Source of the DNA: an uncultured Akkermansia sp.
GTDB taxonomy: Bacteria; Verrucomicrobiota; Verrucomicrobiia; Verrucomicrobiales; Akkermansiaceae
Assembly: GCA_947624205.1 (NCBI GenBank)
Contig: CANQJI010000021.1
Coordinates: 1 to 35,521 of the forward strand
Length of the DNA stretch: 35,521 nt
Direction of reading: 5' to 3'
Shown here: positions 19,008 to 27,606 of the stretch, one piece after another
Numbering within the stretch: position 1 is the first letter of the stretch
How the letters are laid out: every line of letters starts with the position of its first letter
Made by a program: the position numbers and the translations under genes
The notes under the pieces: model-generated
The model's input: only the letters and a program-made list of their open reading frames with translations
What the model was told of the DNA's origin: nothing
Database searches by the model: none

Positions 19008-19024
19008 TCAAATGCGTTTGCCCT
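19008..19024. repeat. Half copy of the 28-nt palindrome
   Basis: TCAAATGCGTTTGCCCTAG matches the right arm of the palindrome plus CCTAG. A near copy lies at 24893-24909. It lies in the gap downstream of aroC. Confidence 0.55.
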
Positions 19025-19095
19025 AGGGAGAAGACCAGCCCTCCGCGGGACGGGCGAAACATACTGGGGTATGACGATTTCACATGCCCGGCGCA

Positions 19096-20181
19096 TCAGT
19101 GGGAAATGGCGCGCTGGCGCAGGAAATGGTCGGCCAGCACAAGCCATGCCATGGCCTCCACGATTGGCACCGCGCGGGGGAGCACACAGGGATCATGACG
19201 TCCCTTGCCGCGCAGGGTTGCTGCCTCGTGGGTGTCGGTGACCGTTTCCTGCGGCATCATGATGGTGGCAGTAGGTTTGAATGCGAGATTCAGAACGATG
19301 TCCTCGCCGTTAGAGATGCCGCCCTGAATACCGCCGGAGAAGTTGGTGAGTGTGCGTACGCGGTCACCCTCCATGAAAAATGGGTCGTTGTGCAGAGACC
19401 CGGTCAGGGAAGCGGCAGCAAACCCGCTTCCTACCTCAAATCCCTTGCAGGCGGGGATGCTCAGCATGGCATGGGCCAGCGTAGCATCCAATTTATCGAA
19501 GACGGGATCCCCGAGTCCTGCCGGACAATGGCGAATGACACAGCTGATACAGCCGCCAAGCGAGTCGCCTTTGCTGCGGGCAGAAAGAATGGCTTGCTGC
19601 ATTTTTTCAGCAATGGAGGCATCGGAAGTTCGTACAGGGTTTGCCTCGATTTGTTCGTGGGTCACCTCATCGGGAGTGGCTTCAGAGAGCGTAGTTCCCA
19701 CTTGGGAAACCCATGCCAGCACATCAATTTCGGGCACTAAAACACGCAGCATGGCTTTTGCCACGGCTCCTGCCGCTACGCGTCCGATTGTCTCTCTCGC
19801 ACTGGCACGCCCGCCTCCGGCCCAGGCACGAATGCCGTATTTGGCGTCATAGGTGTAATCCGCGTGCGATGGACGGTAGACATGCTGCATCTCATCGTAC
19901 GCACTGCTGCGAGCATCACTGTTGCGTACGAGCAGGGAGATAGGAGTGCCGAGAGTGAGACCTTCCTCCGAGATGCCGCTGAAGATTTCAACGCTATCCG
20001 CTTCTTTGCGTGGGGTGGTGAGTTCGCTTTGACCGGGACGGCGGCGATCCAATTCCGTCTGAATTTCTCGGCAACTCAATGGTATACGGGGAGGACATCC
20101 GTCGATGACCACACCAACTCCCGCACCATGGGATTCACCCCAGGTGTTGATTTTGAATAAAACTCCGAACGTGCTTGACAT
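19096..20181 (-). CDS. aroC: Chorismate synthase
   Basis: This enzyme makes chorismate from EPSP, the last step of the shikimate pathway, using reduced FMN. The start at 20181 gives the canonical opening [19 protein letters not shown] and has GGGGAG upstream. Longer in-frame starts would run into the adk upstream region and add a non-conserved leader. The 361 residues include [31 protein letters not shown], the [11 protein letters not shown] block, [38 protein letters not shown] and the C-terminal [18 protein letters not shown], all family marks. It is divergent from adk with 121 bp between them. Confidence 0.95.
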   Translation of the reverse strand: MSSTFGVLFKINTWGESHGAGVGVVIDGCPPRIPLSCREIQTELDRRRPGQSELTTPRKEADSVEIFSGISEEGLTLGTPISLLVRNSDARSSAYDEMQHVYRPSHADYTYDAKYGIRAWAGGGRASARETIGRVAAGAVAKAMLRVLVPEIDVLAWVSQVGTTLSEATPDEVTHEQIEANPVRTSDASIAEKMQQAILSARSKGDSLGGCISCVIRHCPAGLGDPVFDKLDATLAHAMLSIPACKGFEVGSGFAAASLTGSLHNDPFFMEGDRVRTLTNFSGGIQGGISNGEDIVLNLAFKPTATIMMPQETVTDTHEAATLRGKGRHDPCVLPRAVPIVEAMAWLVLADHFLRQRAISH

Positions 20182-20242
20182 GACTGATTGCTCCCCATGG
20201 TAGCGTATGAGCGACAAAGAAGCAAGCTTTGAAATTCCGGCT

Positions 20243-20271
20243 TGCAAACGGTCGTTGAGCAGGGCATAATG
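20243..20271 (+). promoter_or_regulatory. Promoter of adk
   Basis: TTGCAA (20243-20248) and CATAAT (20266-20271) are 17 nt apart. Transcription would begin near 20278, about 25 nt before the adk ATG. The same CATAAT box is used at the HTH promoter. Confidence 0.6.
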
Positions 20272-20302
20272 AGCGGCGTGCCGTTGGTGGCGCACATGAG
20301 AT

Positions 20303-20956
20303 ATGAAGACCTTGAAACGATTCGTTCTGGTGGGGGCTCCGGCGTCCGGAAAGGGCACGCAGTCCTCGTTCCTCTCCGAGACCTATGATCTCAAGCCGTT
20401 GAGTACAGGCGCTCTCTTGCGCGCCGAGGTGGCAGCCGGCAGTGAGTTGGGGCTTGAAGCCAAGAAATACATGGATGCGGCGCAGTTTGTGCCGGACGAC
20501 GTGGTGAACGGCATTGTCACGCAGTGGCTTGGTAGCAATCGCAATTGCGGCTGCCTGCTGGATGGTTATCCGCGGACTGTCGCCCAGGCGCAGACCCTGG
20601 ATGCAAATCTTGCAGAGCTCGGTCTTGCGGTGGACATCGTGGTATACCTGAATGTATCTCCGGAACTCATTGAGGCGCGCATGCTGCGCCGCAAGGCTTG
20701 TCCGAAGTGCGGTGAGACCACTCGCAACGGCGAGGAACTGTGCCCCAAATGTGGCACGCCCATGATTGTGCGAACGGATGATAATCCGGAGGCCTTTGCC
20801 AAGCGGCGGAGGGATTATGAGACCCTTACTTTACCCGTGGTGGAGCATTACCGGGAGCAGGGCAAGGTAGTGCAGATTGACGTGGTAGAGGAAGGAGAGC
20901 CGGAAACTGTTTCTGCCCGCATTGAGGCAGCTATCAAAGCCTACGCGGAGGCGTGA
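20303..20956 (+). CDS. adk: Adenylate kinase with a zinc-ribbon LID
   Basis: Adenylate kinase interconverts ATP plus AMP and two ADP. The 217 residues show the P-loop [10 protein letters not shown] (11-20), the AMP-site STGALLRAE (34-42), LLDGYPRT (85-92) and RTDDN (157-161). The LID carries four Cys (133, 136, 147, 150) in CPKC and CPKC, so it likely binds structural zinc. Only 10 residues separate the two Cys pairs, shorter than the LID of typical long bacterial enzymes. It has its own promoter and a strong terminator and is likely a single-gene transcript. Confidence 0.95.
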   Translation: MKTLKRFVLVGAPASGKGTQSSFLSETYDLKPLSTGALLRAEVAAGSELGLEAKKYMDAAQFVPDDVVNGIVTQWLGSNRNCGCLLDGYPRTVAQAQTLDANLAELGLAVDIVVYLNVSPELIEARMLRRKACPKCGETTRNGEELCPKCGTPMIVRTDDNPEAFAKRRRDYETLTLPVVEHYREQGKVVQIDVVEEGEPETVSARIEAAIKAYAEA

Positions 20957-20982
20957 GTCATTGAGTTTTTGAATCTGAGGGG

Positions 20983-21013
20983 AAGCGCTTCGGAGGTTGT
21001 CTCCGAAGCGCTT
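20983..21013 (+). terminator. Terminator after adk
   Basis: A perfect 13-bp stem, AAGCGCTTCGGAG (20983-20995) and CTCCGAAGCGCTT (21001-21013), has loop GTTGT and is followed by TTCTATATTC. It starts 26 nt after the adk stop. Confidence 0.88.
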
Positions 21014-21061
21014 TTCTATATTCTCTTGCGCGGCGAGGCGTCAGGTGTGTATGATGACTGA

Positions 21062-23119
21062 ATGATGAAAACGATGAAGCGACGAATGATGACTTGCGTG
21101 GTGTTGTTGTCAAGTGCTGCAGCATGGGCTCACGCTCTTCCCGCGCCACAGGATTTATTCAAGCAACTTGCCTCGCCGATTTCCTCTGTTCCTATGCAAC
21201 CGGAGAGGCGTTCTGCCGTTCTTCCTGCATTGGCTTTTCTGCCGGCGGAAGGTGATGCTGTGCTGGCAGAGGCGTGCCCTGGGAGTGTTGCAACGTGGCT
21301 GATGCAGGCGTTTGGGAAACCGCTTGCCACGGATTTTTCCGAAAAGCTCAACAGTATTTCTTCAGCCGCGTTGTTGGTTGGGGAGGGGGGAGGTCTCGCT
21401 CTTCAGAAGGCCCTTCCATTCATCCGACAGGCCGGGATGCTGAAATCAATGCAAGGCTGTGAAGAGGGCTGGTGCGCCAGGGCGCGGACGGAGCATGTGC
21501 CCTGCATCCAACGTGCATTTGGGGAGCAACGGCAGGCGGAAAGGAAGAGACTTCTCGGAGCCCTGGAGCGGTTCTCCCTGCCGCCGATCTATTACGCGCT
21601 GACAGCTAAAGAGGGACACGAACAGGATTTTGCTGCGATGCATCGTCAGATTGTCGACAAGTTGCGCCGTGTTGCGCAGGAAAACTCGAATGTGCAGTTT
21701 GTGGAGCACGGTGGCTATGCCGGTGTGCGCATGAGTTGGCTCACCGCCATAGAGTGCGCGATGGGATCCCTGAATCTAGATGGTGATTTGCGTCGTGCCT
21801 TGTCGCACAGAGAGCTGTATTTGCTCACACGCAACCGGGGATGTAATGCCATGATGATTGCGTGTTGCCGTTTGTGCGATATTGTATTGCCGCCTACGGC
21901 TGAATATTCGATGCTTTACTCGCCACGGCTGGAAGGTGCCGATGCGCACATGGATTCACTCATCGCGACGGCGTGGGTGAGTGCGCCGTTTCAGCGGGCG
22001 ATTCGCGCTGCCATGAGGCGTGACAACGCACCGCTCATGCAGGCTTGTGCGAGGGCTCTGTGTCTCATTGGTGAGACTGATCCGTCGCATCAACTTATTC
22101 TCAACAAGGCAGCGAGTCAGCTTATTCGGGTTTCCTCGATGCCGGATCTCTTTGATGAACCGTATGGACCGCTTACCATGCAATGCTGGCATGATTCGGG
22201 CGGTATCATGATTGAATCTGTCGGTGATGCGGGAGGCATGCGCTTCGCTCCCGGAGAACTTCGTCTCGCGCATCAAGCTGCTGCGCAGGAAACGATATTC
22301 TACTTGGAAAGCACTGCATTTTCTGCTCCCCATCCGCCAAACCTTGATTCTTTCTTCTTTGATCTTCAGTCGGCGTTGTCTGATATTTCCCGTGGTGTGG
22401 CGTTGACGTTGCGCGAGGGGGAACGAGGAACTCACGACGTCTGTATTCGCTATGCTGATTTGTTGAAGGAGGAGATTGTAACGACAGGGCGGGCTCTCAG
22501 GAAGGTGGGAGATGGGCTGGCTTCTCCCTTTGCGGCGCTTATCAATTGCGTCGTAGATGAGGGAGGTGAAGAGCCCTCGTGCGCATGGGCATTTGGGGCG
22601 GCTGTGCGTGATCGTGCTGCTTTGAGTAGCGGCTGGAAGCAGCTTCTCTCCGCTTTCGGTCAGACTGCCGAAAAACTCGGGATTCCTCCCGGCATCGTGC
22701 GCTTGCTACCCGTCTCTGAGCAGGATCTCGGCAATGGATCCGTGGCGTACTCCGCCATTCTTCCCCCCGGACATGCGCAAATATTCCCCGGCGTAGCATT
22801 GAATAACCAATATTTCGTCGTCGGCAACAACAGCGATTTGAATGCTCACGTACTCTCTGCCGCCAACGGGAATATGACTTTTTGTGGGGCTGTGTCTTCC
22901 CTTCATGTTTCGAGTTTGGCGCGAGCACTGAAAGAAGGGGGCCTGTTCTCGTCACTCCGTTCGAATGAATGCACTGCGTCTTTTGCTGCACTGGTGGAAC
23001 GCCTGGCTCGCAGTGTGGAAAGTGTGTATTCTGTTTCTACAATTGCGGATGGAATTCGGACGGCACGAGCGCTTGTAGTGCCTGTACCACGGACCATTCC
23101 CACCACTCCTACTCCGTGA
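21062..23119 (+). CDS. Secreted protein of unknown function
   Basis: The 685-residue protein begins with a basic stretch and a hydrophobic segment ending AAAWAHA at about residue 25, a good signal peptide. I do not recognise the family. The body mixes helices and strands. It lacks membrane helices after the signal and has roughly 14 Cys, including clustered ones (CCRLCDIV near 270, EGWC and ECAM). The tail is PVPRTIPTTPTP, a short Pro/Thr end. Its size and general composition resemble large DUF3352-like secreted proteins, but that is a guess. It follows the adk terminator, so it must have its own promoter, and it converges on ybeY. A second ATG at 21065 would shorten it by one residue. Confidence 0.75.
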   Translation: MMKTMKRRMMTCVVLLSSAAAWAHALPAPQDLFKQLASPISSVPMQPERRSAVLPALAFLPAEGDAVLAEACPGSVATWLMQAFGKPLATDFSEKLNSISSAALLVGEGGGLALQKALPFIRQAGMLKSMQGCEEGWCARARTEHVPCIQRAFGEQRQAERKRLLGALERFSLPPIYYALTAKEGHEQDFAAMHRQIVDKLRRVAQENSNVQFVEHGGYAGVRMSWLTAIECAMGSLNLDGDLRRALSHRELYLLTRNRGCNAMMIACCRLCDIVLPPTAEYSMLYSPRLEGADAHMDSLIATAWVSAPFQRAIRAAMRRDNAPLMQACARALCLIGETDPSHQLILNKAASQLIRVSSMPDLFDEPYGPLTMQCWHDSGGIMIESVGDAGGMRFAPGELRLAHQAAAQETIFYLESTAFSAPHPPNLDSFFFDLQSALSDISRGVALTLREGERGTHDVCIRYADLLKEEIVTTGRALRKVGDGLASPFAALINCVVDEGGEEPSCAWAFGAAVRDRAALSSGWKQLLSAFGQTAEKLGIPPGIVRLLPVSEQDLGNGSVAYSAILPPGHAQIFPGVALNNQYFVVGNNSDLNAHVLSAANGNMTFCGAVSSLHVSSLARALKEGGLFSSLRSNECTASFAALVERLARSVESVYSVSTIADGIRTARALVVPVPRTIPTTPTP

Positions 23120-23133
23120 GTGGAGCGGGGATG

Positions 23134-23164
23134 GTAGCAGCGCAACCTTAGCCGCGTCTGCTAC
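23134..23164. terminator. Hairpin between convergent genes
   Basis: GTAGCAG (23134-23140) with CGC pairs with GCG and CTGCTAC (23158-23164) across a one-base bulge. It lies between the stops of two convergent genes. No T-run follows it on the plus strand, so intrinsic termination is uncertain. Confidence 0.35.
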
Positions 23165-23178
23165 AAAAAACGATTCGG

Positions 23179-23631
23179 TTACACAGGCGAGAAGCGCTGC
23201 ACAAGAGGTTCCTGCACGGCAAAGAGGGTAGAGCGCTCCTCCTCTGTGGCGTCGGTATAGCCGTGCAGATGCGTGAGACCATGCACGATGTAGCGGAAGA
23301 GCTCGCCAACGGGATTGAGTCCATTTTCCATGGCATAACGCTCAGCGGTGTCGCAACTCACAATGATTTCGCCGTAGGGAAAGGTGATGACATCCGTGGG
23401 GCAGGGATCATTCAAAAAGCGTGCGTGTACATCGGCAATTGTTGGGTCATCAACGAGAGCGATGTCGATACAGGGAAGGAAGGAAAGCACATGCTGAGAT
23501 CCCTTGGGGACACTGAGCAAAACCGGCAGCATGTCCGTCAATGCGAAGCGGAAGGAATCAAGCATCTCCTCATTCAACCACGTCGGCATAGGAGCATGCA
23601 AGGCAAGTTCAATCTGAGGGAGATTCGTCAT
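23179..23631 (-). CDS. ybeY: Endoribonuclease YbeY
   Basis: YbeY is a metal-dependent RNase used in 16S rRNA 3' maturation and ribosome quality control. The 150 residues show TDVITFPYGE and the metal-site segment HGLTHLHGYTD. The usual motif has three His (HGxLHLxGYDH). Here the third ligand position is Asp, which I recall also from Bacteroidetes YbeY. Its start overlaps the 3' end of tadA by 23 bp, so translation is probably coupled. The start at 23631 has no better alternative. Confidence 0.9.
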   Translation of the reverse strand: MTNLPQIELALHAPMPTWLNEEMLDSFRFALTDMLPVLLSVPKGSQHVLSFLPCIDIALVDDPTIADVHARFLNDPCPTDVITFPYGEIIVSCDTAERYAMENGLNPVGELFRYIVHGLTHLHGYTDATEEERSTLFAVQEPLVQRFSPV

Positions 23632-24133
23632 CGTTATTCTCGTCTATCCCGAGGCGCTTTGCGCGTCGTTCCTTTGCCGTGCGACGTGCTTCGCGAAAAA
23701 AAGAGAGGAACTGTTCCGTACACAGGTCAACCAGGACGCCGCCCTGCGTTGGGCATCGATGATTGAGCGGTGGGTTGCTATCCAGTAAATTGATCCACCC
23801 CCCGCAAGCCCCGCCTTTAGGATCCTGCATGCCGAAGACTACGCGATCCGGGCGGCAGTGAACCAGAGCACCGGCACACATGGGGCAGGGTTCTTTGGTC
23901 ACGTACACAGTGCAACCTTCCAAGCGCCAGTCACCAAGGGCTGCTTCCGCCGCCGTGATGGCAATCATCTCCGCATGAGCCGTGGCATCTTTCAGGCTTT
24001 CCACCTGATTCCAGCCACGGGCGATAACGCGTCCATCCTTAACCACGACACAGCCGCAGGGTACCTCCCCGGCGAGCAAGGCTTTTCCTGCCTCCCGCAG
24101 TGCCTGGCTCATGAATTGCTCATCTTCACTCAT
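23609..24133 (-). CDS. tadA: tRNA-specific adenosine deaminase TadA
   Basis: TadA makes inosine at the wobble position of tRNA-Arg(ACG). The 174-residue chain has the zinc and catalytic motifs His53-Ala-Glu55 and PCPMC (Cys83 and Cys86), with the family opening FMSQALREAGKALLAGEVP. The C-terminal tail is acidic (DENNDDESPSD) and overlaps the ybeY start. It lies 41 bp after the unknown gene upstream, so the three genes probably form an operon. Other deaminases are less likely because of the GGACGGWINLL region typical of TadA. Confidence 0.93.
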   Translation of the reverse strand: MSEDEQFMSQALREAGKALLAGEVPCGCVVVKDGRVIARGWNQVESLKDATAHAEMIAITAAEAALGDWRLEGCTVYVTKEPCPMCAGALVHCRPDRVVFGMQDPKGGACGGWINLLDSNPPLNHRCPTQGGVLVDLCTEQFLSFFREARRTAKERRAKRLGIDENNDDESPSD

Positions 24134-24174
24134 GCCGCAGTGCGGGGTGGTCGGGAGAACGACGGAGATTGTTT

Positions 24175-24672
24175 TCAGCGCAGGGTGATGCGGGGATCAG
24201 TATCCAGAAGCTGCTGCAGCTCCGACCAACCACCGGCGGTCTGGTTCTGGAACATCTGCAGGTAGAGAGACACGAGTCCGGCAGGGTATTTTTCAAAGAG
24301 CTGATCCACGCCAACACGCAGCTTTTCCTCATCCAATTTTTCCGGCAGTACGTCCACTACACCTTGTCCGTTATGCTTGATGCCGAGTGTATCGAGGAAG
24401 GAAACGAGCATTGTCGTGTGTTGCCGTACGAGCCATACTTGCAACAGGTGATCTGAAATCTGCTCGGCAGGTTTCCAGGCGAGCATTTTTCGCATCCATT
24501 CCATCTGCTCCTCACGAGTTTTCTGCTTCACGTAGACAGGGCGCAACTTCTTGAGGGCAGCAAGCTCTGCCATGGCGGTCCGATAAAGAATGCGTTCGCG
24601 GTTGCGCAGCCAATCTTGAAATGAGTTGAGAGTCTCCTCATCCAGCTTTTCGAATATGACGTAAGATTTCAT
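24175..24672 (-). CDS. Conserved hypothetical protein before tadA
   Basis: The 165-residue soluble protein is mostly helical and rich in Leu, Lys and Glu, with several Trp (DWLRNRERILYR, QMEWMRKMLAWKP). I do not recognise the family. No signal peptide or membrane helix is seen. It appears to lead the operon with tadA and ybeY. The ATG at 24672 has no ribosome site, but 27 nt upstream and in frame a tiny ORF (Met-Ile-Leu-stop) follows a good AGGAGG. Confidence 0.7.
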   Translation of the reverse strand: MKSYVIFEKLDEETLNSFQDWLRNRERILYRTAMAELAALKKLRPVYVKQKTREEQMEWMRKMLAWKPAEQISDHLLQVWLVRQHTTMLVSFLDTLGIKHNGQGVVDVLPEKLDEEKLRVGVDQLFEKYPAGLVSLYLQMFQNQTAGGWSELQQLLDTDPRITLR

Positions 24673-24689
24673 ACGGGTACGTGAAGCTT

Positions 24690-24706
24690 ATAAAATCATA
24701 TTTTAT
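24690..24706. promoter_or_regulatory. AT-rich inverted repeat upstream of the tadA operon
   Basis: ATAAAAT and ATTTTAT (7-3-7 layout) sit 18 nt before the first gene. It could be an operator or part of a promoter; TAGACA lies upstream on the minus strand but the spacing to an AT box is not ideal. Confidence 0.25.
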
Positions 24707-24734
24707 CCTCCTTGTCTAGCAGAACGTTTGCCAT

Positions 24735-24757
24735 TTGCGATTTACGATGGACGACAT
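24735..24757. repeat. Degenerate heptamer repeat remnant
   Basis: TTGCGATTTACGATGGACGAC resembles the heptamer core (TACGATTTACGATG) without the flanking TTTGGGARTTC or a clear hairpin. It lies between divergent genes. Confidence 0.45.
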
Positions 24758-24892
24758 GCCCGACAATTATACGGGAGGTGAATGAATGGCAGAACCTTTG
24801 ACCGCATTGGGGAATGCCCTGCTGTGCATCCGGCTTTCCGGGAATGATCGTGAACAATCGACCGGGGCAATTTTTTCTTCCCCAGTCTCGTT

Positions 24893-24909
24893 CAAATGCA
24901 TTTGCCCTA
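24893..24909. repeat. Half copy of the 28-nt palindrome
   Basis: CAAATGCATTTGCCCTAG matches the half copy near 19008-19024 with one change. Its location just before the PBP gene argues for the later start at 24955. Confidence 0.5.
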
Positions 24910-24954
24910 GCTTGGGGGAATTGTTTCTTGCCATGGAGGGGGAGGCGTGATAAA

Positions 24955-27567
24955 GTGACGGAGGTGGCGCTAGACGATGAATACCTGCACCGCCGAGCCA
25001 TGGCTGAGGGTCAGCGTGCGGGCGTGCGTACGCAGCGTGCGAGACAATCGGGACGAAGTGGCGGGCGGGGGCGAGTGATGGTTCGCCTGCTCCTGATGGG
25101 GCTGGTGATTCTTGCTTTGTGCACGGGTGTGGTGTATGGCGTATTTGAGTTAGTGACGGCGAAATACAGCCGTTGGGCGGATGAATTTAATCTGGAGGAT
25201 GTGAACAATCTGGATCATCCATGCATCATTTACGATCGAAACGGAGATGAGATCGGACGAATTTTCGATGAAAATCGCAGTTACGTGAGTATCGATCACA
25301 TTTCTCAGAGCATGGTGAATGCCCTGGTTGCGCAGGAGGATAAGACTTTTTGGACGCATGAGGGGTATGATCCGATGGGGATACTTCGTGCGATGAAGGA
25401 AGCCGCACTAGCGCACGGACACGCCAATCAGGGGGCCTCGACTATCACGCAACAGCTGGCGCGTAATGCGTATGATCTGGAGCGGCGAACGTTGATGCGC
25501 GGAGGGACACGTTATGAACGCAAAGTGGTGGAAATCTTCTTAGCGCGGCGTTTGGAGAAGAGGTACAACAAGAAGCAAATTCTAGAATTTTACCTGAATC
25601 GCATTTATTTTGGGCGGGGTTATTATGGCATTCGGGCGGCGTCATTGGGGTATTTCGGAAAGGAACCGGCGGATCTAACGGTACGAGAGAGTGCGAGTCT
25701 TGCGGCGCTCATCAAAAATCCCGAAAACTACAACCCCATTCGCAATCCGGAGCTCAATAAGCGCTGGCGCAACGATGTGATTGAACGCATGTACCGCTCC
25801 GGGTATCTGAGTGCGAAAGAGGCAGAACGCGTAAAACAGCAAGCGTTGGATGTGAGGCCCAATCCGCTACGGCGTCACACTTCTTTTCTGCACGCCCTCG
25901 TGCAGCAGCAGGCCATTGATTTGTTCGACAGTCCGGAGAGAGGCGAGGAGATTGTGAAGAGTGCGGGAATACGCATATACACGACCATTGATGGCAAGCT
26001 GCAGCGTGCGGCAGAGGAGGCGCTCAAGCAACGGCTCAAAGAAATTGAGGAGCGTCCGGATTATGCCCATGTGCGTTACTCGAACCCGCGTGATTCGAAG
26101 GGTGATCAGCACCGCTACATTGACGGCGCCGTTTACGCCGTAGATAACAAGACGGGTGGAACTCTGGTGTATGTGGCGGGGCGAGACTTTGAGCGTGATA
26201 ACTTCGACATTATTGAGAGTGGACGACGTCCGGTGGGCACGGCGATGTTGCCGTTTCTTTACATGTGTGCATTCGATAACGGTTTTTCGCCTATATCGCG
26301 TTTGGTGGACGATGCGATGGATAACCGGTTAGCAGGGATAGGTGGCGAGGAAGGAATTCTGGGAGAATGGGGGATGGAGGTGTCCAAGGGAAGGTACATG
26401 GATAGTATCACGGCACGGCAAGCATTGGAGTGGTCAAAGATTGCAGCGTCTGCTCGTCTGGGAATGGCGCTTTGTGCGAAGAGTCCACGGGGAGCGCGTG
26501 CTTTTGCTGAGTCGTTGCAACGCGCAGGTATCACTCCGCCGCGACGGAACCCCGGTAGCACAGAAGCGCACCCGGTGTATTATCCTCGAGTTTATCTCGG
26601 TACGGAGCCTGTGTCGCTCAAGGAAATGGTAATGGCTTACACCATCTTCCCGAACAAGGGAAGCCGCCCCATCGCTCCGTACGTGATCACGAAGGTGACG
26701 GACAGCAACGGGACAACTCTCTGGGAGAATCCTTTGCATGTGAATGCGGGTAAGCGGATGCACAAGAGCACATCTCCCTGTACGGCGTTTCGTCTGCACG
26801 ATATCATGCACGAGTCGCTCAAGGAGGGGGCGGCTGTGAGGGTTTTGTCGAACCTTCCCGAAGATTTCCACGGGGCGGCGAAGAGCGGCACCAACTATGA
26901 TTTTGCAGATGCGGCGCTGTTTGCGTACACCTCGTCTTACACCTGTGGGGTGTGGATTGGTTTCTTGAATGATCGGCGGGCAATTTATCCACAAGCATTT
27001 GCGAGTGATGTATGCGGGCCGGTGATTGGGAGGCTGATGCAACAAGCTCGTGGAACTTACAAAGACGAGCCGATTGAATCACCTGCAGATACGGAAGCGG
27101 TTGAAATTTGCCGCTACTCGGGGCAGCAAGCTACCAACTTTTGTTACGAGACTACCGTGCGTGATGGTAAACCGGGTTACGTGCGTCCTACCTATATGGA
27201 ATATTTCCCGAAGGGAGATGTCTCGTTGAGTGCTTGTACGGTGCATGGAGATGGCAGTCCATCACTGAGTGATTTGCTGGACACACGGGGGAACAACAAA
27301 TTTTCACGTGTATTACCGATAGCGCCGATATTGCCGAAAGGATTGGCATTGCAAGGGGAGGATCCTTACGGCTGTCAGCAGACTCTGACTCCAAAATACA
27401 GGGAGGATACAGCCGTAGCAGGGGATACTACAGAATTGCAGGAAGAGGATGCCTTGCCCGCTGATGATGTTGCCGAGGAAGGGGATTCTCCCAACATCGA
27501 TAGTGACATTCAGCTGAGGATGCCTCTGCCAATGCGGAAAATGCCGCGCCCTCTTCTTAAACTTTGA
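24955..27567 (+). CDS. Class A PBP-like protein with a degenerate transpeptidase site
   Basis: The GTG start at 24955 is chosen because GGAGG ends 9 nt upstream. It gives a 41-residue basic cytoplasmic tail, a membrane helix (about 42-64) and 870 residues in all. The GT51 glycosyltransferase domain is intact: AQEDKTFWTHEG (Glu128), GASTITQQLARN and LNRIYFGRGYYG. It should polymerise lipid II. The transpeptidase domain keeps its third motif (Lys643-Ser-Gly-Thr), but the SxxK nucleophile motif reads Thr429-Ala-Met-Leu432 and the SxN motif reads Ser494-Lys-Ile496. Crosslinking is therefore unlikely. The C-terminal tail is acidic, then Pro/Met-rich. Possible ATG starts at 24814 and 25000 are less good. 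It is followed 39 bp later by the next gene. Confidence 0.88.
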   Translation: MTEVALDDEYLHRRAMAEGQRAGVRTQRARQSGRSGGRGRVMVRLLLMGLVILALCTGVVYGVFELVTAKYSRWADEFNLEDVNNLDHPCIIYDRNGDEIGRIFDENRSYVSIDHISQSMVNALVAQEDKTFWTHEGYDPMGILRAMKEAALAHGHANQGASTITQQLARNAYDLERRTLMRGGTRYERKVVEIFLARRLEKRYNKKQILEFYLNRIYFGRGYYGIRAASLGYFGKEPADLTVRESASLAALIKNPENYNPIRNPELNKRWRNDVIERMYRSGYLSAKEAERVKQQALDVRPNPLRRHTSFLHALVQQQAIDLFDSPERGEEIVKSAGIRIYTTIDGKLQRAAEEALKQRLKEIEERPDYAHVRYSNPRDSKGDQHRYIDGAVYAVDNKTGGTLVYVAGRDFERDNFDIIESGRRPVGTAMLPFLYMCAFDNGFSPISRLVDDAMDNRLAGIGGEEGILGEWGMEVSKGRYMDSITARQALEWSKIAASARLGMALCAKSPRGARAFAESLQRAGITPPRRNPGSTEAHPVYYPRVYLGTEPVSLKEMVMAYTIFPNKGSRPIAPYVITKVTDSNGTTLWENPLHVNAGKRMHKSTSPCTAFRLHDIMHESLKEGAAVRVLSNLPEDFHGAAKSGTNYDFADAALFAYTSSYTCGVWIGFLNDRRAIYPQAFASDVCGPVIGRLMQQARGTYKDEPIESPADTEAVEICRYSGQQATNFCYETTVRDGKPGYVRPTYMEYFPKGDVSLSACTVHGDGSPSLSDLLDTRGNNKFSRVLPIAPILPKGLALQGEDPYGCQQTLTPKYREDTAVAGDTTELQEEDALPADDVAEEGDSPNIDSDIQLRMPLPMRKMPRPLLKL

Positions 27568-27606
27568 ATTGATTGATCGTTCAGCAACTTGAATCAACGA
27601 ATTGCC

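Noticed and set aside
20182..20358. 59-residue N-terminal extension of chorismate synthase
   Set aside because: It overlaps the adk promoter and start; the conserved protein begins at 20181.
24785..24950. 54-codon frame before the PBP gene with GGGAGG upstream
   Set aside because: Its 3' half contains the palindrome half copy and it has no recognisable features; a leader role is possible but unsupported.
24814..24954. Longer PBP start at the ATG at 24814
   Set aside because: The added 47 residues are not like a PBP tail, cover a repeat fragment and lack a ribosome site.
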